DNA of 64,000 nucleotides, taken from NCBI RefSeq assembly GCF_018861065.1, contig NZ_JAHKQO010000015.1, positions 186,001 to 250,000 on the forward strand, in the 5' to 3' direction. The notes under the pieces were generated by a model, which did no database searches, was not told where the DNA came from, and saw only the letters and a list, made by a program, of their open reading frames with translations. How positions within the stretch are numbered: the stretch's first letter is position 1; every line of letters begins with the position of its first letter. This DNA is from Paraglaciecola arctica (GTDB taxonomy: Bacteria; Pseudomonadota; Gammaproteobacteria; Enterobacterales; Alteromonadaceae). Of this stretch, positions 8,217-17,858 are shown piece by piece. Both the position numbers and the translations under genes were made by a program.

Positions 8217-10328
8217 TTAGTGTTTAACAAGTGACCAACAATGGTGTATTTTTGGATTGCGCAGAAAATCTTCTGGCAGAGTTTGCTTGGATATATCTTG
8301 GATTTTCAGTCCTAAACTACTCAGGGCTGCTTGATCTAACTTAAACTGGCGTAAGTTGTTTGAAAACAAGATTTCACCACCTTGATTAAGGCAAGTTAAC
8401 GCATCGGTGATTAAAGCAACATGATCTCTTTGTACATCCCAAGTTCCTTCCATTCGTTTTGAGTTGGAAAAAGATGGGGGGTCAATAAACATGAGATCGT
8501 ACTTACCATTGTGGCGACTCAACCAAGTTAAACAATCAGCTTGAATAAATTCGTAGGCACCGCTTAACTTATTTAGTTTAAAATTTTCTTTCGCCCAATC
8601 AATGTAGGTGTTTGACATATCCACTGTGGTAACAGACTTTGCTCCACCCAAGGCCGCGTGCACGGATACACTTCCAGTGTAGGCAAATAAATTGAGCACA
8701 TCTTTGGCTTTAGATTTTTTTTGAACCAACTGCCTTGTCACTCGATGATCTAAGAATAATCCAGTATCTAAGTAGTCATATAAGTTCACTTGAAATTTTG
8801 CACCGTTTTCAAACACTTCGATGGTTTCTTTTCGTTGTGACACTTTTTGGTATTGGTTTTTACCTTTTTGTTGCTCTCTGACTTTAAGAATAATCTTATT
8901 TGCTTCTACCCCTGTGGCTTGGGGCAAAGACATCATTACGTCTTGTAATCGCTTTTTAGCTTTTTGTTCGGGTACATCCTTAGGAGCTGAATACTCTTGA
9001 ACCACTAGGTAATCTGCATATCTATCTACTGCCACATTGTATTCAGGTAAATCAGCGTCGTAAATTCGATAACAATTGGTGTTTTGAGTTTTTAACCATT
9101 TTTTTGTCTTTACTAAGTTTTTTGAAATGCGATTAGCAAAATCATTATTAATGGTTTTATTTTCTCTAACTTGGCAATTTTTTTCATCTAATTCAAAGTT
9201 AACCAATGAACATTCTAATTTGCCGTTCATTAATTTATATTCTTTCTTGGCTGCTAACTTCATTTCCCGTAACAAATTGCGGTCTGATGTTAACAGCGAC
9301 AGATGCCACGTTTTAAACTCTTGTTTTAACCAGGTTCCCCACTTTTGGAACACTGGGATTAGTTGTGTTGTTTCACTTAACCTTTCACCATATGGAGGGT
9401 TACTCACTATGTAACCGCTAGGTAAATTTGATGAGGGCAGCGTGCACGCGTCTTGTTGGCTGAATTTGATTAAGTTAGACACCCCTGCAGCGGCAGCATT
9501 TTCTTTGGCCACCGCTATTATTGAGCGCTCAATATCGTTCGCCCAAATCACGCCATCATGATTTCGGCCGGCTTGCTCTGATTCCTTAATTAATTGATCC
9601 CATGCAGATTTATCATGTTCTTTCCAAGCTTCAAAACCCCAAGACTGGCGTTTTAGACCGGGTGCTATATTTGCAGCAATCATCGCGGCTTCAATAGCAA
9701 CAGTACCAGAACCACACATAGGGTCTATGAGTGGCGCTTGAGTATTCTTACACCAACCGCTTCTTATTAACATGGCACTGGCTAAATGTTCTTTAACCGG
9801 GGCTATACCGGTTTTCGCTCGATAATGCCTTTGGTGCAGACTTTGTCCCGTTAAATCGATATAGATGCCTAGGATGCTGCGCCACATACGCGCTTGAACT
9901 CGTATGCTAGGAGATATTTTACTGACCGATGGTCGCTCATCAAAAAACGTAGAAAACTGATCGACTATGGCGTCCTTCACTTTTAAGCCACCAAACTGGG
10001 TGTTATTAATACTCTGATTAGTACCAGTAAAGTCGACCATAAAAGTATCATTTACACCAAAATGAGTTGACCAGTTAGCCTGATCTGCTACCTTATAGAC
10101 ATCATCAGCGCTATTCACTTCACCTTCGGCAAGTTTAACTAACACGCGGTTTGCCAAACGAGACCAAATACAAACCTTATATGCATCAGCGAGATGACCG
10201 CTAAACAACACTTGGCCAGGTTTAGATTTTAGTGCCACGTCTGGGCATATTTCTGCTATCTCTTCTAACAGCAATCCGTCTAAGCCCTTAGACGTAGTGA
10301 TTAAAAATTCGAACGTGGTTTGGCTCAT
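8217..10328 (-). CDS. rlmL: Bifunctional 23S rRNA methyltransferase RlmKL (m2G2445 / m7G2069)
   Basis: A 703-residue fusion of two SAM-dependent methyltransferases that modify the 23S rRNA peptidyl-transferase region. The N-terminal THUMP domain is at about 50-155. The RlmL domain has DPMCGSGTVAIEAA and the catalytic NPPYGERL, and the C-terminal RlmK domain has LFAYTGSVSVHAA and FIDPPSFSNSKRM. The ATG at 10328 is chosen over the TTG at 10340, because the protein then starts MSQTTFEFLITT like its family. It is the first gene of a likely unit with the glutaredoxin-like gene and uup. Confidence 0.95.
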   Translation of the reverse strand: MSQTTFEFLITTSKGLDGLLLEEIAEICPDVALKSKPGQVLFSGHLADAYKVCIWSRLANRVLVKLAEGEVNSADDVYKVADQANWSTHFGVNDTFMVDFTGTNQSINNTQFGGLKVKDAIVDQFSTFFDERPSVSKISPSIRVQARMWRSILGIYIDLTGQSLHQRHYRAKTGIAPVKEHLASAMLIRSGWCKNTQAPLIDPMCGSGTVAIEAAMIAANIAPGLKRQSWGFEAWKEHDKSAWDQLIKESEQAGRNHDGVIWANDIERSIIAVAKENAAAAGVSNLIKFSQQDACTLPSSNLPSGYIVSNPPYGERLSETTQLIPVFQKWGTWLKQEFKTWHLSLLTSDRNLLREMKLAAKKEYKLMNGKLECSLVNFELDEKNCQVRENKTINNDFANRISKNLVKTKKWLKTQNTNCYRIYDADLPEYNVAVDRYADYLVVQEYSAPKDVPEQKAKKRLQDVMMSLPQATGVEANKIILKVREQQKGKNQYQKVSQRKETIEVFENGAKFQVNLYDYLDTGLFLDHRVTRQLVQKKSKAKDVLNLFAYTGSVSVHAALGGAKSVTTVDMSNTYIDWAKENFKLNKLSGAYEFIQADCLTWLSRHNGKYDLMFIDPPSFSNSKRMEGTWDVQRDHVALITDALTCLNQGGEILFSNNLRQFKLDQAALSSLGLKIQDISKQTLPEDFLRNPKIHHCWSLVKH

Positions 10329-10452
10329 TGCGCGACTCAAGATACTCTATGATTAAAACGGCCGCGATTATACGGTAATTGTCATCTAAGCGCATGTTTA
10401 ATCGGTAAATAATGGGCAGGAGGATTTTATCAATTAATTTAAGGCGGCAATA

Positions 10453-10974
10453 CTAAGCGGTCAACTGAGAAGTTATTTCCGACATTAGAGGTTCAAGCCG
10501 ATTTTTAGCGACTTTAATCAGCTCGAATTGCTTTAGAAATTTGTTTTCGTTTAACTGCAGTTTCGAAGAAATCAACATACAAGTCACCAACGACTGTTCG
10601 TCTGTTAAAACCAAAACGATACCAGAATCAAACCGATTCGATATTCTCGATAATCTATTGTGAGAGCCAAAGGACTCTATTTCGTCAAAAAACCAACTTT
10701 TAGGGGTGACTGGTTTGTGAAACATTATTGCCGCTGTGGCATTAATCAAGATGTGAGTTAGTTGCGCTTCAGAAAATCGCGCTCCACTGGCAACTAAATG
10801 ATTGCCAAAAGATAAATAATATTCAGTATCACATAAACTGAACAGTTGTGACTTAGGTATATCTATAATTTGTTTTTGTCCATACGCAGTGGTGCACTGC
10901 CATTCCTTTCCCATAGACAACATAAGCTGACTATTTTCAGAAAACCAATACCAATCTGACATGGGTTGCAGCAT
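10453..10974 (-). CDS. zapC: Cell division protein ZapC
   Basis: A 173-residue cytoplasmic protein that stabilises FtsZ protofilament bundles at the division ring. The start (MLQPMSDWYWFSENSQLMLSM) and the motif around PKSWFFDE match ZapC. Position is strong support: zapC lies directly beside pyrD in many gammaproteobacteria, as here. A pyrD terminator stands between the two, so zapC probably has its own promoter. Confidence 0.85.
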   Translation of the reverse strand: MLQPMSDWYWFSENSQLMLSMGKEWQCTTAYGQKQIIDIPKSQLFSLCDTEYYLSFGNHLVASGARFSEAQLTHILINATAAIMFHKPVTPKSWFFDEIESFGSHNRLSRISNRFDSGIVLVLTDEQSLVTCMLISSKLQLNENKFLKQFELIKVAKNRLEPLMSEITSQLTA

Positions 10975-10999
10975 AAACAGAACAAACTCGATAGATAAT

Positions 11000-11034
11000 A
11001 AAGGCTAAAAACCTAACATATGTTTTTAGCCTTT
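11000..11034 (-). terminator. Terminator of pyrD
   Basis: AAAGGCTAAAAAC (11000-11012) pairs with GTTTTTAGCCTTT (11022-11034), a perfect 13-bp stem with a 9-base loop, between the pyrD stop and the zapC start. Read on the minus strand it is followed by a short TTATT-rich tract. Confidence 0.8.
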
Positions 11035-11089
11035 GGGCAATTTATTACCTATTTATTTAGTATAAAAGAAACAGATCAAAGCAAGATCA

Positions 11090-12097
11090 TTATATGGAAT
11101 TAACGATCTCTTTGATCACTTTCGGGCCTTGATAGATCAACGAAGAATACAACTGGATCAGAGCCGATCCAGCACTGATCCTTTCATTTGCTGTGCTTGC
11201 GGAGTGAATACCCCCTACGCCTACAACCGGTATCCTACCGTTGATCTGCTTGCAAAGCTTCTCAGTCACCGCCTGACTCTTAGGGCATAATACTGCGCCA
11301 CTGAGCCCCCCAGTTTCTGTTGAATACTGTTGTCCCTCTACTGTGGTTTTATCTAAAGTAGTATTAGTTGCAATGACCCCGTCGATCTCGGCATTGATCA
11401 AAGAATTTGACATGTCGACAATCTCTTGGTCAGTTAGATCAGGTGCGATCTTCACTAGGATCGGCACATACTTATTGTGTTTAGTCTGCAACTGTTTTTG
11501 CTCAGCTTTGAGTCCGACAAGAAGCTCATCTAATGCTTGACCATGTTGTAAGTTTCTTAATCCTGGTGTATTTGGCGAGGAGATATTGACCGTAATATAG
11601 CTGGCATAGTTATATACTTTTTGCAGACAAATTAGATAATCTTGTAGCGCCTGCTCTTCGGGTGTGTCTTTATTTTTACCAATATTTATCCCCAATATTC
11701 CGCTGTATTTTGCTCGTTTTACATTTTCAACTAGATTGTCTACTCCCTTATTATTAAATCCCATTCGATTAATAATGGCCTTCCCTTGCGGTAATCTAAA
11801 CATCCTAGGTTTGTCATTACCCGGTTGCGGCTTAGGTGTAACCGTTCCAATTTCTATAAAACCAAATCCCATAGCAGCAAATGCATCAATACACTCACCG
11901 TTCTTATCTAATCCAGCCGCTAATCCGAGTGGATTTTTAAAGGTTAAGCCAAAAGCTGTAACCGGTTTATCAGGTAAATTTTGCCTATATACACAATCCA
12001 GCAAACTGTTTTGAGTGCGTTTCAGCCAGTTAATTGTGAAGTCGTGGCTCCATTCGGCATCTTGAGTAAACAATAATTTTTGTATAAGGGGATACAT
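11090..12097 (-). CDS. pyrD: Dihydroorotate dehydrogenase (quinone), class 2
   Basis: Membrane-associated FMN enzyme that oxidises dihydroorotate to orotate with quinone in pyrimidine synthesis. It is 335 residues, the family norm. The N-terminal amphipathic helix ([10 protein letters not shown], about 1-40) is the class 2 membrane/quinone anchor. [14 protein letters not shown] forms the FMN site. The catalytic serine lies in [11 protein letters not shown] (around 173-174), serine rather than cysteine being the class 2 mark. GVGGIHS is the late phosphate-binding loop. The ATG at 12097 has AGAGA upstream. Confidence 0.97.
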   Translation of the reverse strand: MYPLIQKLLFTQDAEWSHDFTINWLKRTQNSLLDCVYRQNLPDKPVTAFGLTFKNPLGLAAGLDKNGECIDAFAAMGFGFIEIGTVTPKPQPGNDKPRMFRLPQGKAIINRMGFNNKGVDNLVENVKRAKYSGILGINIGKNKDTPEEQALQDYLICLQKVYNYASYITVNISSPNTPGLRNLQHGQALDELLVGLKAEQKQLQTKHNKYVPILVKIAPDLTDQEIVDMSNSLINAEIDGVIATNTTLDKTTVEGQQYSTETGGLSGAVLCPKSQAVTEKLCKQINGRIPVVGVGGIHSASTANERISAGSALIQLYSSLIYQGPKVIKEIVNSI

Positions 12098-12112
12098 AAT
12101 TTCTCTTTAAAC

Positions 12113-12152
12113 ATAAAAAAGCCCCGGTACGTTTTAGCGAAAACCAGGGCGT
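12113..12152 (-). terminator. Terminator of gdhB
   Basis: Read on the minus strand, GCCCTGGT (12150-12143) pairs with ACCGGGGC (12128-12121) with one G-U pair, followed immediately by TTTTTT (12120-12115). A further 8-bp stem (CACTTCAA at 12173-12180 with TTGAAGTG at 12189-12196) lies between it and the gdhB stop. Confidence 0.85.
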
Positions 12153-12232
12153 TGTTAAACAAATCCCCACAACACTTCAACAATAAATTTGAAGTGATAT
12201 GAGTAATGATCTTAATTGAGTAGGTGCAATTA

Positions 12233-15200
12233 TCAGCTACTGGCGTTGATGCTTAATAACATTAACTCCCTAAGTGCCACTGAAAACTTAGCAAACTCAT
12301 GAGTACTGCTGGTTTTAAATTCAGACATCATATGATACCAGCGATCGAGTAACACTTGGTTATTCTCCATCCAATTATTTAAAATCGATTCTGCATCGTT
12401 ATTTTTTGGATCTTCTGCCAATAACACTGATGTGATAGAACGTTGTTGCCAATCTAACTCTTCACGGTATGACGCCCGTGCTAGCGCTTGCCAATGGTTA
12501 CTTACCGCTTGTCCGTCTATTTGAGATAAGAACCAATGTAATTCAAGTTTTGAACCTAACTTAAAGTACAAGTTAGACACTAGTTTAATGTCACGCCCTT
12601 CAGTTTCAGCAATTTGTGATAGATCCATACAAGGAAACATATTGCTAAGTGATGCCACTCTATAGGCAATAGCATCCGGAACTCCCGCAGAGGTCAATTC
12701 TAAGCTTAAGCTTTCAAGTTGTTGATATTCGCTTTCGACAAGATAATCTTGGATATTTGCAAATAGGTCATCAAAGGTTGAACGATAACTGTCAATAGAC
12801 TCCTGAATACTAAGCGTTTTGCTACCATGACGTAAATACCAGCGAGAGGCTCTACGCATAGTTCTACGCATACTATCTAACATACGCAACTGCACGTCAG
12901 AGGATATCTTGTTATCTAAATCTTCAATATCATCCCACAAGCTTTGCATGCCAAAAATACCTTTCACCACCGAGTAAGCCGTGGCTATTTCATCAACACC
13001 CGCTCCTGTTTCTTCTTGGATCCTAAATACATAATTCATACCCATATCGTTAATAATATTATTCGTTAACTTAGTGGCTATGATTTCACTTCTTAGGGGA
13101 TGTTGCTGCATCTGAACAGAGAAGTTTTCTTGCAGTTTCTTGGGAAAAGCTTCAATTAGAAGTTTACCGTGATAGGGATTATCGGTAATAGGAGCAACGT
13201 TAAATAGCTCTTTCATGACCATTTTTCCATAGGCAATCAATACTGATAACTCAGGTCTAGTTAAACCACTGGATCTGGCTAATCTATCAGAAATTTCATC
13301 GTCTGCTGGAATAAACTCTAACTCTCGGTTTAAGTAACCTTCTCGCTCGAGAGCATGTATAAACCGAAGCTGCTCTCTTAATTGACCTACCCCGCCTAGG
13401 GCAGATATAGATATCGACTCGGTTTGACGATAACAATCATGAATAACTAAGTCGCCTACTTCATCAGTCATGTCGTACAAAATCTTGTTACGCTGTTTAA
13501 TGGTTAAGTCGCCAGCATTCACTAAAGAATTAAGCAAAATCTTAATATTCACTTCGTTATCGGAACAATCTACCCCACCCACGTTGTCAATAAAGTCGGT
13601 ATTGACCTTACCACCATTGGCCGCAAACTCGATTCGGCCGAGTTGAGTTGCACCTAAATTACCACCTTCGCCGATAATCTTTGCTTGTAATTGATTACCA
13701 TTAACTCGTACATCGTCATTGGCTCTGTCGCCAACTTGGGCATGACTCTCTTTAGTACTTTTAACGTAGGTACCTATGCCACCATTCCAAAGTAAATCAA
13801 CTGGCATCTTTAAAACGTTATGGATAAGTTCGTTTGGCGTCATACTTTGTTGTTTAGTACCCAACCATTTTTTCATTTCTGTTGTCAGCTTAATGGACTT
13901 GGCTGAGCGGTTGAAAATACCTCCACCTTTCGAAATAAGTTTACGATCGTAATCGTCCCAACTAAGAGAAGGATTATCAAATAAACGTTGTCGTTCCTTA
14001 TAGGTGGTTTCAATATTAGGGCTGGGATCAAAAAAGATATGTAAATGGTTGAACGCACAAATTAGTTTCGTATGAGTAGACAACAACATGCCATTACCGA
14101 ACACGTCACCGGCCATGTCGCCTATAGCTACGCAGGTAAAATCAGTGGTTTGGCAATCTTTACCCATTTCTCTGAAATGGCGTTTAACTGATTCCCAGGC
14201 TCCCTTCGCAGTAATACCCATTTTTTTATGGTCGTATCCAATGCTACCACCTGACGCAAATGCATCGCCTAACCAGAAATTAAACTCTTCTGAAATTCCG
14301 TTGGCAATGTCTGAAAAAGTAGCGGTGCCCTTATCTGCAGCAACAACTAAATAGGCATCGTCTTCATCCAATCTAACCACATCTTTAGGATGCACCACTT
14401 TGCCTTCGACTATATTGTCGGTGATATCCAATAAACTGCGGATGAATATTTTGTAGCATTCTTGACCTTCTTTTTGAAATGCTTCCCGGCCTTGATCCAT
14501 AGGTAGGTTTTTACAAACAAAACCACCTTTGGCACCTACAGGCACTATCACAGTATTTTTTACTTGCTGGGCTTTCACTAAACCTAAAATTTCTGTTCTA
14601 AAATCCTCTTGTCGGTCCGACCAACGTAAACCGCCACGGGCAACTTTGCCACCGCGTAAATGCACACCTTCAATTCGCGGGGAATACACAAATATTTCGA
14701 ATTTTGGGCGAGGCAACGGCATGTCGGGGATAAGTTCAGGCAACATTTTGTAGGAAATGTATGACTTCTCGTTGCCCTGCTCATCTTTTTGATAAAAATT
14801 GGTACGAAGTGTCGCTAAAATTAAATCTAAATAACGACGAATGATCCTGTCATCATCTAGGTTAGAAACATTCTCTAACTGTTCTTTAATCGTATTAAGT
14901 GTGGCTTCTTCCAATTTATCACTACGTTTGGCACTAGGATCAAATTTTTGGTGGAATAATTCTACAAGTAACGTAGCGATTTTTGGGTAGTTGGCCAGTG
15001 TGTTTGCAATATAATCACGGCTGAAAGAACTACCAATTTGACGCATGTACTTAGCATAAGAACGTAAAATAGTGACGTTTCTACCTGTTAATCCCGCACC
15101 CAAGACTAGTCGATTAAAGGGGTCATCTTCCAAAGCGTTGTACCACACTTTCGAAAACGCAGTTTGAAATAAGGTTTGTGCTTGCTCCATATCCATATCA

Positions 15201-17083
15201 TTGCTGGTGTTATGCAGCATAGAGAAGTCCATAATCCAATTAACTTGTTCTCCATTTGGACTAATCTTATAGGGACTTTCATCAATGACCCTAAGGCCAA
15301 AATTTTCTAGCATAGGTAATACGGCGGATAAATGAATAGGCTCATTTTTATGAAAAAGCTTTAGACGAACCGCTTTGCTCTCTGGTCCTTCTTCTTGCGG
15401 ACGATAGAACAACATGTCTAGAGTATGTTCTGTATTGAGTAACTCAAGTTTTTCAATATCGACTAATGCGGCGCTAGGCAGGTTATATTCTTTATAACTG
15501 CTAGGAAAAGCATTGACGTACCTTTGTTCAAACCTTTTACCTTTAGCCTCACCATGATTAGAACGGATCGTATTCGCTAGTCTGTCATCCCAGCTTTTAG
15601 TTAACTCTATGATGTTTTTCTCGATATCCTTCACATTATAATCCGCGTTGTTGTTTTTCACTCTGGCAATGTAATGCGTTCTCGCATACACAGACTCTGA
15701 AAAGTAAGTCGTAAATTCCACTTCTTGTTCGCTGGCGAATGACTGTTGCAAAAGTGTTTGTGTATCTTTTCGCAACTGGGTGTTGTAACGCTCTCTAGGA
15801 ACAAAAACTAAACAGGATATAAACCTTCCAAACACATCTTTACGGGCGAATAACCTCGAAATCCCCCTCTCCTGCATTTGGAAAATACCTAAAATAATCT
15901 GCGCTAGTTCGGTTACGCTACCTTGCAATAATTCATCTCGTGGATAGGTTTCTATGATATTCAGAAACGCCTTATGACCGTGTGAGTCTGGATCAAATCC
16001 AGACAGTTTAGATATCGCATCGATTTTGTCCTGCAACACGGGTAGTTGTGTTGCACTACTATTATAAAATGAAGCTGAATATAGACCGATAAACCTATCT
16101 TCACCCACCACCTTACCCGCTTCATCAAATCGTTTAATTCCCACATAATCTAAATAGGCTGGTCGATGTACTCTTGAGCGCGAATTGGTCTTGGTTAGCA
16201 TCAAAGGATTGTTACTCAAAGCCTCTTCCCTAGCAGAAGACGGAATATTGGATAACACTCGTTCTCGATTCGTTTTAGAGTTTTTCATCAACCCTAAACT
16301 AGAGTCATTATCTGCTACCCAACGATAGTCCCCTTTTATGCCTTTAGCACTATAAGATCGATACCCCATCAAGGTGAAATTATGATCGTTTAACCATGTC
16401 AAAAAGTTTTCTGTTTGTTTCTTTTCTTGTGCCGAAATTGGACAGTTACTTTTAGGAAACTCATCAATTATCTGTTTTAATCTAGCTCGCATTGGCTGCC
16501 AATCTTGCACAGCAAGAGACACGTCGTTCACCACTGACATTAACTCTTCAGTTAGTTGCGTTAGTGCCTGCTTTGAAGTTTGTCTGTCTACTTCGATCAG
16601 AAATACGGTTTGCCTGATTATCTCTTTGTTTTTACTGTTGGAGTCTTCGAAAGAGACAAAAGAGTGTTGTTTATCTCTTTTAAGACCTATTGGGCAATGC
16701 AACAATAAGTGTGCGGTAATACCCATTTTGTTCAATGCCATTCGAACCGAATCCACCAAAAATGGCATATCAGTAACGATAATTTCTACAATAGTGTGCG
16801 TGGATTGCCACCCATGTTTACTTATTGCTGGATTAAAAGCACGAATAAAAGGTGCGTCACCTTTATAGTCTACAAATTGATTCCACAGACTTAATGTCGC
16901 ACCGTACAAATTATCATCACTGCGATTGTCTAAATCATCTCGCGCTATATTTTTAAATAGTATTTTCGAAAAATTTGTAACTTGTTCGACTCGTTCAGGA
17001 GCCACTTTTTTATTAATTAGTTTAAAGACATTTTCAAGTAGAATTGAATGTTGGTTATCTGCAACCGTCATGTGTTTGCCCAT
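12233..17083 (-). CDS. gdhB: NAD-specific glutamate dehydrogenase, 180-kDa type
   Basis: A 1616-residue enzyme of the large (GDH-180) class that deaminates glutamate to 2-oxoglutarate with NAD+, mainly in catabolism of arginine, histidine and other amino acids. The N-terminal third carries ACT-like regulatory regions (for example TIVEIIVTDMPFLVDSVRMAL near 95-115). The central catalytic part contains RGGKVARGGLRWSDR, VGAKGGFVCK (substrate lysine region), CVAIGDMAGDVFGNGML and IIGEGGNLG. Length equals the family norm, so the gene looks intact. Two possible starts exist, 17083 and 17071. It is monocistronic with its own terminator, and its upstream region is the long unexplained gap at 17.1-17.6 kb. 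Confidence 0.95.
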   Translation of the reverse strand: MGKHMTVADNQHSILLENVFKLINKKVAPERVEQVTNFSKILFKNIARDDLDNRSDDNLYGATLSLWNQFVDYKGDAPFIRAFNPAISKHGWQSTHTIVEIIVTDMPFLVDSVRMALNKMGITAHLLLHCPIGLKRDKQHSFVSFEDSNSKNKEIIRQTVFLIEVDRQTSKQALTQLTEELMSVVNDVSLAVQDWQPMRARLKQIIDEFPKSNCPISAQEKKQTENFLTWLNDHNFTLMGYRSYSAKGIKGDYRWVADNDSSLGLMKNSKTNRERVLSNIPSSAREEALSNNPLMLTKTNSRSRVHRPAYLDYVGIKRFDEAGKVVGEDRFIGLYSASFYNSSATQLPVLQDKIDAISKLSGFDPDSHGHKAFLNIIETYPRDELLQGSVTELAQIILGIFQMQERGISRLFARKDVFGRFISCLVFVPRERYNTQLRKDTQTLLQQSFASEQEVEFTTYFSESVYARTHYIARVKNNNADYNVKDIEKNIIELTKSWDDRLANTIRSNHGEAKGKRFEQRYVNAFPSSYKEYNLPSAALVDIEKLELLNTEHTLDMLFYRPQEEGPESKAVRLKLFHKNEPIHLSAVLPMLENFGLRVIDESPYKISPNGEQVNWIMDFSMLHNTSNDMDMEQAQTLFQTAFSKVWYNALEDDPFNRLVLGAGLTGRNVTILRSYAKYMRQIGSSFSRDYIANTLANYPKIATLLVELFHQKFDPSAKRSDKLEEATLNTIKEQLENVSNLDDDRIIRRYLDLILATLRTNFYQKDEQGNEKSYISYKMLPELIPDMPLPRPKFEIFVYSPRIEGVHLRGGKVARGGLRWSDRQEDFRTEILGLVKAQQVKNTVIVPVGAKGGFVCKNLPMDQGREAFQKEGQECYKIFIRSLLDITDNIVEGKVVHPKDVVRLDEDDAYLVVAADKGTATFSDIANGISEEFNFWLGDAFASGGSIGYDHKKMGITAKGAWESVKRHFREMGKDCQTTDFTCVAIGDMAGDVFGNGMLLSTHTKLICAFNHLHIFFDPSPNIETTYKERQRLFDNPSLSWDDYDRKLISKGGGIFNRSAKSIKLTTEMKKWLGTKQQSMTPNELIHNVLKMPVDLLWNGGIGTYVKSTKESHAQVGDRANDDVRVNGNQLQAKIIGEGGNLGATQLGRIEFAANGGKVNTDFIDNVGGVDCSDNEVNIKILLNSLVNAGDLTIKQRNKILYDMTDEVGDLVIHDCYRQTESISISALGGVGQLREQLRFIHALEREGYLNRELEFIPADDEISDRLARSSGLTRPELSVLIAYGKMVMKELFNVAPITDNPYHGKLLIEAFPKKLQENFSVQMQQHPLRSEIIATKLTNNIINDMGMNYVFRIQEETGAGVDEIATAYSVVKGIFGMQSLWDDIEDLDNKISSDVQLRMLDSMRRTMRRASRWYLRHGSKTLSIQESIDSYRSTFDDLFANIQDYLVESEYQQLESLSLELTSAGVPDAIAYRVASLSNMFPCMDLSQIAETEGRDIKLVSNLYFKLGSKLELHWFLSQIDGQAVSNHWQALARASYREELDWQQRSITSVLLAEDPKNNDAESILNNWMENNQVLLDRWYHMMSEFKTSSTHEFAKFSVALRELMLLSINASS

Positions 17084-17605
17084 TCTTATATAACATGTGA
17101 GTGGTAGGAAAATTTGTCATTACTAAGCATACTAAGCTTTTAAACATTAGCCATACTAGATTAGACAAAAGACTGAGATATATACAGTTTTTTGTATTTT
17201 ATAGGTTATTCTCGCTAAAATTATCAAGCAATAAAAGACTTATATTTACTTAATTTTAACAAAATTCATAGCTATGCAAATTCACAGCATAAAAAAGACA
17301 AAAACATCGTTGCAAGCCACAAATCACGCTAATAATTATGCAAATATTTTTTGATAAAATATTGAACTACCTCTAGTGCTTTAATCGCTCAAACTAGGAT
17401 GGAGTGCAATGTCTAATTTATGCAATGCTCAGGCTGAAACCAAGGAAAAACGAATAATTGAGAGGCTCGAGTAAAATTTACTCAGTTTGCTTATTCATAG
17501 TGGGTAAAAACCACCGATGCTTTAATACGTTGTAACAAGGGCTAAAACCAAAACGCCCCATATTTTACCTAAGGACGCTGTAACTGAAGATGAGTAATGA
17601 GAAGG
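17084..17605. other. 522-base gene-free stretch upstream of gdhB
   Basis: The longest gap in the window, holding the gdhB promoter region. On the plus strand a purine-rich AGGATGGAG precedes a 21-codon frame (17409-17474). The palindrome GAGTAAA-A-TTTACTC (17469-17483) overlaps its stop, and a small GTGG...CCAC hairpin lies at 17500-17514. No known riboswitch or RNA is recognised. Content is AT-rich from 17150 to 17360. Confidence 0.5.
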
Positions 17606-17827
17606 CTATGCAATCTTCTCGAAACTTTTAATTTTATTACTATTATCAATCACCAACCTAAAGCGCCCTTTGATACCGATAGGGCTGACGTGGGGCCTTA
17701 AGTTTTTAACTGGTAACTGGATCCGTTTCCCATTGTCAGCCTGCATAACCACGGTATTAATACCAGGTCTATAAAGTTGTTCACATAACTCATATTTGAG
17801 CGATAAGGTAAAATAGAAGGTTTGCAT
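17606..17827 (-). CDS. DUF2835 family small protein
   Basis: A 73-residue protein matching the DUF2835 family. Its pattern is an N-terminal FYFTLSLKYELCEQLYRPGINTV strand-helix, then VVMQADNGKRIQLPVKNLRPHVSPIGIKGRFRLVID, a small beta-rich domain with a conserved LRPFV/HVS-like core. The function is unknown. It lies 31 bases after pepN in the same direction, an association I recall from other Alteromonadales and Vibrio-type genomes, so co-transcription is likely. The ATG is at 17827. Confidence 0.75.
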   Translation of the reverse strand: MQTFYFTLSLKYELCEQLYRPGINTVVMQADNGKRIQLPVKNLRPHVSPIGIKGRFRLVIDNSNKIKSFEKIA

Positions 17828-17858
17828 GTTTGTTTTATTAGATTAAGAACCCACGACG

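Noticed and set aside
11409-11422. A TGTCGACA core inside pyrD resembling the gntR operators
   Set aside because: It lies inside the coding sequence (around EIVDMS) far from any promoter, and one chance copy of an 8-base core is expected in a window this size.
12233-17083. Several overlapping frames on both strands within gdhB as extra genes
   Set aside because: They are shadows of the long, clearly conserved GDH-180 frame and have no family features.
17409-17474. 21-codon plus-strand frame as a leader-peptide gene
   Set aside because: It has a purine-rich site upstream but no homology I know and no obvious target gene in the same direction; kept only as part of the intergenic finding.
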